This document shows, one piece after another, positions 56,517 through 64,000 of a stretch of 64,000 nt of DNA. The position numbers and the translations under genes are program-made. The notes under the pieces were generated by a model. The model worked only from the letters and a program-made list of their open reading frames with translations. It ran no database searches and had not been told where the DNA came from. How positions within the stretch are numbered: position 1 is the stretch's first letter; each line of letters begins with the position of its first letter. Source of the DNA: Sthenelais limicola. Taxonomy: Eukaryota; Annelida; Polychaeta; Phyllodocida; Sigalionidae. The stretch spans positions 114,536,066 through 114,600,065 of the forward strand of contig OW804098.1 in assembly GCA_942159475.1 (NCBI GenBank). The letters run 5' to 3'.

Positions 56517-56751
56517 GGGTCAGATTTTCATAAAATGTACAATTCGCCTTCACCAATCCTCTCAAATTACCCACATTTAAGACAGAAATAAAGTTCAAAA
56601 TACAGTTTAACATAACAGAACTGATACTTTGAAACAATGCGAAACAAAATATACTCAGATATACCCCAAATTTATCATTTTTTAGCAGAATTTAGCAGAA
56701 AATACTAAATATGTAGAACTGCCAATTGTACATTTTCTGAAAATCTGACCC
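56517..56751 (-). mobile_element. MITE-A copy, 235 bp
   Basis: Exact GTAT target duplication. Shares the doubled TTTAGCAGAA with the copy at 22163. Confidence 0.95.
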
Positions 56752-56959
56752 GTATACTAGGGACTGTCATGATTTCGACACTGCGCTGGTGATGGTTCTT
56801 AACTTGATGTTATTACTCACTATATGTACTATAGCGATGTGGGAATACTGGATTTCTTACATGATTAATAAGGTTTATTGGTAAAGAATATTTGTTAATA
56901 TTTATCAGCACTTACTGAGAATATTGTACTTATACATTGTATGTATGTATACTATCTAG

Positions 56960-57140
56960 TCTAGATCATATTCCAAATTCAGGGGTACTTGGAAGACCTG
57001 TACACATTACTGAAAATACTCCTTTTTCCATCTCTTCATATTCAACCTCTAGTCATCAGCACTTATATTAACATTTGTACATGTCTCATGGAAATAAAAA
57101 TCTATTATTATCATTATTATTATTATTATTATTACTTCAT
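56960..57140 (+). mobile_element. Possible LINE 3' end with ATT tail
   Basis: GTCTCATGGAAATAAAAATC followed by (ATT)n of about 35 bp is the usual look of a CR1/L2- or Jockey-like 3' terminus. No coding part is present. Confidence 0.35.
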
Positions 57141-57314
57141 ATATTATGTAGAGGCTGAATAAAAATATTAAATACAAATACAATATGCCTGCATGCATGT
57201 CTTGTATGAATGTCTCAGAACATCTCCTTTGAATGTGGTGCCATCACATAAACGTCAAACCTAGCAGCAGTAGCACTGGATGATTCATGACGACTGGACA
57301 AAGGTATAACTGAA

Positions 57315-57708
57315 TGTGATGTGTCACAGGAATATGAGTCATAAGTAGCAAAAAATGGATTTTGGGATGCCATCATATTTGGAAAGATGAGATCAAGCCG
57401 ATTCCAATGATAGTAAACACTATGGGCATCTAATAAGTATTTCTATATTATTTTATGCATGAACAAAAAGTTAGCTATATTTCTTGAGGGTCAATTATTA
57501 GTAAATTAATTAGATATACTGCTCAGCATGACCACAGCTTACATATATAAAGCACACAATCTTGGGAATTGGTACTTGCATCACTACTACTAAGAACACT
57601 AAACTGTCAGATAATTAATACATTCCTATCTAAGGAATTCTTGTGATGAAGACATTTGAAAAATACATTTTTTGCGATTTGTGACTCATCTTCCAGTAAC
57701 ACATCACA
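57315..57708 (+). mobile_element. MITE-C copy, 394 bp
   Basis: AA on both sides, both TGTGATGTG termini present. A MITE-A sits immediately beyond its right end. Confidence 0.88.
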
Positions 57709-57711
57709 AAT

Positions 57712-57943
57712 GGGTCAGATCTCCAGAAAATGTACAATTCGCCTTCACCAATCCTCTCAAATAACCCACATTTAAAGAAATGAGCTTCAAAATGCAGTTT
57801 AACATAACAAAACAGATACTCTAAATCAACGCGACACCAAATATACTCAGATATACCTGGTACTCATCATTTTCCAGCCTTATTTAGCAAAATTCACTAA
57901 ATGTGTAGAGCTGCCAATTGTCCATTTTCTGAAAATCTTACTC
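57712..57943 (-). mobile_element. MITE-A copy abutting MITE-C
   Basis: Exact AAAT duplication (57708-57711 and 57944-57947) that overlaps the last base of the MITE-C, so it landed at the element's edge. Confidence 0.92.
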
Positions 57944-58655
57944 AAATACTGTTGACTAAATGCAGTAGTACTCACCTTAAGCTTGCCGGGCTGGTATTTG
58001 TGAGTATATGACCATTTCATCATTCTAATCCTCCTGCCGTCCTTGTAGCACACATTACACCAAGTAACATATCAGCACACATAACAACACTATAACACAG
58101 ATGATAACATCTATTCCATACTGCCTCAAAATGGAAGAGATATTCTCCTCTCAAATAAGAGATCGATATTATCACAAATAAGAGATATTATCTCAAATTC
58201 TAAACCTTTTCTGTGATAAATTTCCTGTGAGGTAATAATGGGATGTTTGAACACGATGATGAATTTCAGGGATGTGTGATTATTTTCATCAGTAAACCTT
58301 TCTTTTTGTAATCATTTATAAATCGTGTGATGATTCTTGTTGGTATTCCTGATATACGTTGGTCTCCAATAGTTGTGACATATCAAATAATTAATATATC
58401 TGAATTATTTTTGTATATTTTCTTCCTCTTCTATAACGTATCCATGAAGAGATGGTCATCCTATTTCCTTTTTCAATCTCTTTTATTCACATTTTGATGT
58501 TTCCCTTCATATATAAAGGAACATTCGAATCGTCAGCCATATCTATTCTTATGATGTTTGAATGACATAACTTCCTCTGAGGTACTTATTATGTCAATCA
58601 AGCATTAATTTCCACGACAATATTAATTATCTTCTGTGATTCTGTGATGGAATTT
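57944..58655. other. Unassigned AT-rich sequence
   Basis: About 700 bp; AAATAAGAGATATTATC-type short duplication near 58160. No gene. Confidence 0.4.
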
Positions 58656-58800
58656 CTCCACTTGTTTTGAACTGTTTCGTCTCATTTCCTATGAGTTATT
58701 TGCGTCTGGCAAACTTCCAACAAACCTTCCGCTTCTGTCGTTTGTTGATTTTCTAAACTCCAACTGTTTGCTATTTCTCCTGTTTTCCAATCAGTATAAA
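58656..58800 (-). repeat. Diverged repeat related to 53380-53520
   Basis: Same block order as the partner. On the minus strand a 61-codon frame covers it (58682-58867); the partner has stops at the equivalent place, so shared coding is not supported. Confidence 0.5.
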
Positions 58801-59273
58801 TTGTACCATTGAATCTGGTGGTTCCAATATATAACCCAACTTTCCTTTGGGTGGGTTTTGCTCTCAAATATCTTCAATTATTGGGTTTGATTTACCAATT
58901 AATTAACAACAATAAAATCGTAAAATCTGTAACTTTTCCTCCTCGTGGTGTTGTTAAAAAGAGAGCGGCGTGTGGGAGGGAGGAGGTATGTATGAAGTAA
59001 TAGCTGCGGCTGTTCCACCTGCACCTTGCCCTCCCGCTTGTGGTGTGGGTGTATGATCCGGTGAAGCTAAAGCAATGGAAGGTAAGATTAGAATGGTCAT
59101 CCTGGATCCAGAGGTACCAGTGGGGGTTCAGTGGTGTGGGGGCACCACTGGGGGGTTTAGTAATTACTGAGATCCAGGCCTACCTGTGGGATGTGACTAA
59201 ACGCAGTGAGGGGGAGAGGTGTGTGTGGTGGGGCCGGGGGGGGGGGAGAAGAGAGGAGAGAGTAAAGTAAAGG

Positions 59274-59463
59274 GTGGTATCCACTGTTCTGCGGTAAGCC
59301 TTGCGATGGTGCTGTGATGGTGAGAAGTGGCGAGGTCCTGCCTATATGGCTAGTGAACCATGTAGGCAGGACCTCATCATTCCTCACCACCTACAGAACC
59401 AGCACAAACCATCGCAAGGCTTACCGCAGAGCTTTAAGCCTTACCGCAGCCAGTGGAGACCAC
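59274..59463. repeat. Long imperfect hairpin, 190 bp
   Basis: Perfect 22-bp arms CTGCGGTAAGCCTTGCGATG.. at 59289-59310 and its complement at 59408-59429. Outside them GTGGTATCCACTG pairs with CAGTGGAGACCAC; inside, GAGGTCCTGCCTA pairs with TAGGCAGGACCTC. The right arm has one extra AGCCTTACCGCAG. It could be a fold-back element or a hairpin RNA source. Confidence 0.82.
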
Positions 59464-60060
59464 CTTTAAAGATACCATTTGTACAATATGTACATGTCTG
59501 AGAATAATGTTGAATGAGATGTCATGTCATTTTACATTTTACAACATGTTTACATCTTGTAGTTCTTCCATTTTGACCTATATGATTTATTCATCACAAT
59601 TTCACCCATAATGCCAATAATCAGTCATCATTATAAGTGTGGTTGATGTTATAGGGCGGTTGTGTTGTATGCAATACATGTAATATAGGTAGAGAGTCTG
59701 AGGGGCACCATACTTTTGTATACATTTGATCATACCATTTAGATTGGCGAAGATCCATTTATTTCTACTAATAAGAAACTAAATTTTTAAAGAAACTTTT
59801 TTTTGTTTAAATAAAGATGAAGCTAAAAATATATACTTTGACCAACCCCCCACCCCCACAGCAACAACGTTGTCTTCACGGCATTAAGCAACCATCACTC
59901 ACCCACTCACTCACTCACCCACCCACTCCCTCACAAACAACAACAACGTATTTTCTAAGGCACGCGCATGTATACAGCACCACCTGCCCTACACACACTC
60001 ACACACACACACACACAGAAGCGTTTTCAATGCGCACGCACGCGTGAAGGGATCACATGT
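59464..60060. other. Unassigned sequence with (CA)n
   Basis: CACTCACC repeats near 59895-59935 and a CA microsatellite at 59995-60018. No gene. Confidence 0.5.
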
Positions 60061-60093
60061 CACAGTGAGAGACGCAGGCCAGACGCAGGTCAG

Positions 60094-60140
60094 GGATTAA
60101 GGCACAGGAGGCCATTAATCCCTTAATCCCTCCCTAATCC
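60094..60140. promoter_or_regulatory. Cluster of four TAATCC motifs
   Basis: GGATTA at 60094 and TAATCC at 60116, 60124 and 60135. TAATCC is the binding core of Otx/Pitx/Gsc-type homeodomains. May be enhancer-like or merely a local TAATCCC repeat. Confidence 0.3.
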
Positions 60141-60383
60141 CCCTCCCTGATCCCCCGACCAGTCTGAGCCAGCAACCACTTCCCTGTGCACGCGCGACAA
60201 ATCCCCTGTGTACACACACAAGGGGAACAATCACACCCTTTAGAAAAGAATTTAGTTTGTTTGGGTTTTTTTAGGAATACATTTCTTTTTCCAGGTAGAG
60301 CCTGTTATATTTAACATATTAACACAGTTTGTGCTTTCTTCTCTATTTTTTACTATCAAGTTCTTGCTTATTTTCTTTCTTGA

Positions 60384-60435
60384 ATTTACTAAATGTGTAC
60401 AACTGTCAATTGTACATTTTCTGAAAATCTGACCC
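60384..60435 (-). mobile_element. MITE-A right-end fragment
   Basis: ACTAAATGTGTACAACTGTC to a canonical terminus ending CTGACCC; the rest is missing. Confidence 0.8.
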
Positions 60436-60461
60436 ATATCATGTTTTCTATTGCTTCTTTT

Positions 60462-60696
60462 GGGTCAGATTGTCAGAAAATGCACAATTGTCAGCTCTAC
60501 ACTTTTAAGACATCCTGCTGTAAATTCGCCTGAAAAAAATATGAATACTAGGTATATCTGAGTATATTTGGTATTGTGATGTTTTTAAAATATATATTCT
60601 GCTATGTTAAACTGTATTTTGAACTTCATTGCTGTCACTTGGGTTATTTGGGAGGATTGGTGTAGCCGAATTGCACATTTTCTGGCGATATGACTC
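60462..60696 (+). mobile_element. Diverged MITE-A copy, 235 bp
   Basis: Left end good, right end ATATGACTC. Flanks TTTT and TTTA. It lies 26 bp from the fragment before it. Confidence 0.85.
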
Positions 60697-61000
60697 TTTA
60701 GGCCTTCTTTCCTTAGTTCTCCCTTTCTTTTTTATTTATTTCCGTCTTGCGTTATTTCTCTGTTTGTTTTTGCCCCCCCCCCCAATCACACTACCCCACC
60801 CCCACCCCCACTACCCCTGACCCTTCTATGGCTTCTTTAGGCCTTATTTCCTTATTTTTACTTTTCTTTTTTCTTTATTTCTGTCTTGCAATATTCCTCT
60901 GTTATGGTCCCCCCCCAACACCCCCCCCCCCCACATCACCCCCCCCCCCTCACACCCCACCTCCGCCCGCCTATACCACCACTATAGCACTAAAGCCTGG
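60697..61000. repeat. Imperfect 140-bp duplication with C runs
   Basis: TTAGGCCTTMTTTCCTTA and the following CTTTTATTT, GTCTTGC and C-run parts occur twice (near 60699 and 60837). Confidence 0.7.
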
Positions 61001-61249
61001 AGTGTACATAAAGTGTGTGTGTGAATGTACTGGTCAGTTCAGTGGTCAACTACCATGAATAACGGTCACCTGTAGCACTCATTTACACCTGGGTGGTCAA
61101 GTGGTGGTCACCTGAAGGGTCAAGAGTGGTGTAGGAGGAGGGGGTGGTATTAGAGGGAGGGATAGGTTCGGACTGGTAGGGTTTAATGTTCCTGAGAGTA
61201 ATCAATTTCAGTCTTAAATTTTGGGTTACTTGGAGGATTGGTATAGGGC

Positions 61250-61592
61250 TCATTCTCTCTCTCTCTGTCTCTCTCCCTCACTCTTCTATCTCCTCTCTCT
61301 GTCTCTCCATCTTTCTCTGTCTCTCCCTCTTACCTCAGTCTATCTCCCTCTGGCTATCTCCTCTATCTGTCTCTCCCCCTTTCCTATGTCTCTCTCCTCT
61401 CGTCTCATCTCTCTGTCTTTCTCTCTCTGAGCTGTTTCTATCTATTCTCTCTTTCTGTTATCTTTCTCTCTCTCTCTCCTCTGTCTCCTCCCCCTCTCTG
61501 TTGTCTCTCCCTCCCTTTCTCCCCCTTCTCCTCTCTCTCCCTACTTCTCACACCCTTCTCCTCTTCCCCTCCTCTGCCTCCCCACCCTGCTC
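61250..61592. repeat. Pyrimidine-rich tract
   Basis: CTCTCTGTCTCTCC-type sequence; supports a 161-codon low-complexity frame. Confidence 0.85.
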
Positions 61593-61794
61593 CACCTGTA
61601 CAGGTCTCAGTAACCCCATCTACAGGTTAGGATACACCCGCCGCCCCTACATTGGCCACATTTTATGTTAATCTAAACCAAATACAATTTTTGTTAACAA
61701 TTCAATCTGGTTACTCTCCACTCCAGCCCCGTCCAGTAGAGGCAGTTGACAGAAGGGCTTAGGCCTAGAGCTGGTCAAACACCCCAGTGGCACC

Positions 61795-61885
61795 TGGGGG
61801 CCTGCCAGAGGGGGGGGGGGCCTCGGAGGGGTGTTGAGGGGGGGCATGGGGCTGGGAGGGGTGTTGAGGGGGGGGGGGGGGTCTC
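61795..61885 (+). repeat. G-run cluster, G-quadruplex candidate
   Basis: At least six runs of 4 or more G in about 85 bp, with GGGAGGGGTGTTGAGGGGGG partly duplicated. Confidence 0.8.
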
Positions 61886-62630
61886 GATGGGGCTGTGGAT
61901 CAAAAAGGGTGAATATTTATTATCTAGGCCGTCCACTACCTTCATAGAATAACTAATTTAAATAATTTGATGGCCACAATGATCAGATTTTAGAATCTTA
62001 ATTTGTGAAAATTTTCGTTCTAAATAGTGGAATTGGGAGGGGGGCAATTTTTGAAAGGGAAAACAAGAGAGGGGCTAAAGCCTTTAAAAGTACGAATACC
62101 AACACAAAAAAGTACGAGTACCCTCATTTTTTTCATATTTTTTTTTAATAAATTTTATTGTTGGAAGTTTCACAGTTTGTGATATTGTCCTTATGCAGTA
62201 TATAATTATTGATGTGACGATCTAAGTAAGAGGATTTGACCTTTTAATCAAATATATTAAATGTTGATGAACAGATACAAAAATAGAACAATGGTGCCCC
62301 TTGGTCCCCCAACACCTTCCTGACAGACACAAACCCAGACAAAGCTCAACAGATCCGGCAGAATTTTCTTTCTTTTTTTCAAAATCCACTTGAGAGAGAA
62401 ACGACAGGTGTCGCTGGTATTGGAGTCGGATTAAGGTGTGTATATTTCAATTTGGCGGAAAAATGGGCAAACACTCGACAGTAGAGGGTTATGTTTCCAT
62501 GGGGAGGGCCTGGGTTGTCATGGTGATTATAGGGCTGCTGGGGAGGTGGGGAGGGTAAGGTGTCGGGGGACATATGTAGGTAGTAGACTATGGAGGGGGA
62601 ATGTGACAGCTTCTACAGGGTCCTTGTATG
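61886..62630. other. Unassigned AT-rich sequence
   Basis: AAAAGTACGARTACC repeated near 62086 and 62110. No gene. Confidence 0.4.
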
Positions 62631-62855
62631 GGGTCAGATTTTCAGAAAATGGACAATCTACGTTTCTACACATAGCTCAAATTCTGCAAAATTAGAGTGA
62701 AAAATGATTAATACTGAGTGTATTCTTTATTGTATTCATTCAATAAATCTGTCTGGTTATGTTGAACTGTATTTTGAACCTGATTTTTGTCTAAAGTTTG
62801 GGTTATTTGAGAGGATTGGTAAAGGTTAATTGTACATTTTCTGAAGACTTGACCC
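62631..62855 (+). mobile_element. MITE-A copy, 225 bp (CTCAAATTCTG subfamily)
   Basis: Flanks TATG and TATA. A 10-bp gap near GAGTATATCTGAG shortens it. Confidence 0.88.
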
Positions 62856-62977
62856 TATAGTTCAGGTTGGAATATTCATTATGGGGGAATATATATAGGG
62901 GGGGTTGTATGCTACTGGCCATGACAGCTGGGGACCCCTGTAGTACTATAAATAGGCATACTTGACAGACTTGACTT

Positions 62978-63392
62978 TCTGTCCCTCTTCCTCCTTTCTC
63001 TGTCCCCCTCCCCACCCCTTTCGCTATCTGTCCCTCTCCCCCTTTCTCTGTCCCTCTCTCCCCTCTTTCTGTATCTCTATCCCTCTCCCCCTTTCTCTGT
63101 CCCTCTGTCCCCTCTTTCTGTATCTCTATCCCCCTCCCCACCCCTTTCGCTATCTGTCCCTCTTCCTCCTTTCTCTGTCCCTCTCTCCCCTCTTTCTGTA
63201 TCTCTGTCCCTCTTCCTCCTTTCGCTATCTGTCCCTCTTCCTCCTTTCTCTATCCCCCTCCCCACCCCTTTCGCTATCTGTCCCTCTCCCCCTCTCTCCC
63301 CTCTTTCTGTATCTCTGTCCCTCTTTCCCCTTTCGCTATTTGTCCCTCTCCCCCTTTCGCTATCTGTCTCTCTCCCCCTTTCTCTATCCCCC
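62978..63392. repeat. Pyrimidine tract, irregular tandem
   Basis: CCCTTTCGCTATCTGTCCCT and CCCTCTTTCTGTATCTCT recur several times in mixed order over 415 bp. Confidence 0.87.
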
Positions 63393-64000
63393 ATGTATTG
63401 GATTGTAAAAAGAGTGATTGTAAATCATGGTCAAGGTTTTCCAGTTTCGAGTCACGAGTCATAGATTATTATAAATAAAATATGATTTTTCTCTCCCTCA
63501 GACATATCTCCCATAATCCCATGCTGATAAACACAAAATAAATAAATGGCGCCCAGGCATCATAGCCCTTATCTCTTTGGGTGATCGTGTGGACATGAGA
63601 ATATTGGGCCTCCCGAAATTGTAACACAAATAAATGTTATGCAGTTGACACCAAACATATCCATCATCTGCACATACCCATCATTAATATCAAAGTCTAC
63701 AAAAAATATAAAAAATATCAGTCTTTAAAAAGAATATATTAAGAAAGGAATCAAAGTCTGCTTAGAGACCCTCTAAATAAAGTCCAAAACATCCTCAAGG
63801 GAAAAAATAAAGTTGTAAGAAATTCAATTAGTAGCAGTGATATATAATCCCTACTTGCCATCATAAATACTCCTAATTTGGGAAATTTAAGCGGCGTTTG
63901 GTTTACATTTTATCAAAGGTATATTGAAAGTTGTTGTATAAGTTGGCAGGGAATTCTATTAGACTCACTCACAAGGGTGTTTAGTGAGGGTGTCGCAATG
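63393..64000. other. Unassigned AT-rich sequence
   Basis: No gene, tandem repeat or family recognised up to the window end. Confidence 0.4.

Overview
This window reads as non-coding, repeat-dominated genomic DNA of an animal, most likely a marine mollusc. The animal call rests on AT-rich intergenic sequence packed with miniature inverted-repeat transposons (MITEs), minisatellites and very long purine/pyrimidine tracts, and on the absence of any prokaryotic gene layout. The mollusc call rests on three dispersed copies (30349, 33475, 40608) of a repeat with a GAGTGAGTGAG head, a TTTACGCC motif and a short hairpin ending GGGCG, which I recognise from gastropod and bivalve DNA; this is moderate evidence and I do not name a genus. 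I found no protein-coding gene, tRNA, rRNA or CRISPR array that I can support. Nearly every long open frame lies in simple or tandem repeats that lack stop codons.

The main content is one MITE family, here called MITE-A. I placed 33 essentially complete copies, 21 of them exactly 235 bp, plus about a dozen nested, chimeric or truncated ones, between 3872 and 62855, on both strands; together they make up about 15% of the window. Each has about 28-bp terminal inverted repeats starting GGGTCAGATTTTCAG and is flanked by a 4-bp target duplication. Eighteen copies keep an exact duplication, with a clear ANNT preference. At least three subfamilies can be told apart. Insertions into each other and into other elements give a relative age order.

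Other mobile elements are MITE-B (CAGTCTAGG termini, often with a tandemly amplified 52-bp end), MITE-C (about 400 bp, TGTGATGTGT termini), a 387-bp mariner-like MITE at 37509, a 230-bp inverted-repeat element at 27439, the SINE-like repeat E, and possible 3' tails of non-LTR retrotransposons near 1921, 44230 and 57000.

Layout: 1-3.9 kb is mostly unique AT-rich DNA with a perfect 36-bp palindrome and a 56-bp tandem array; 3.9-11.9 kb alternates MITEs and pyrimidine tracts; 11,954-14,213 is a 37-unit minisatellite with 53- and 73-bp units; 14.5-17 kb is MITE-A with purine tracts; 17,046-19,374 is a two-part 21/22-bp satellite; 19.5-23.5 kb has long purine/pyrimidine tracts; 23.5-41 kb is rich in MITE-A, -B and -C; 41.3-42.8 kb is a purine tract with a 40-bp array; 45.0-46.7 kb is a C-rich minisatellite; 47-64 kb has dispersed MITE-A, a candidate ETS/NRF1 promoter at 49.04 kb, a long hairpin at 59.27 kb, and more pyrimidine tracts. 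No genes work together here; the story is transposon accumulation, nested insertion and tandem-repeat expansion.
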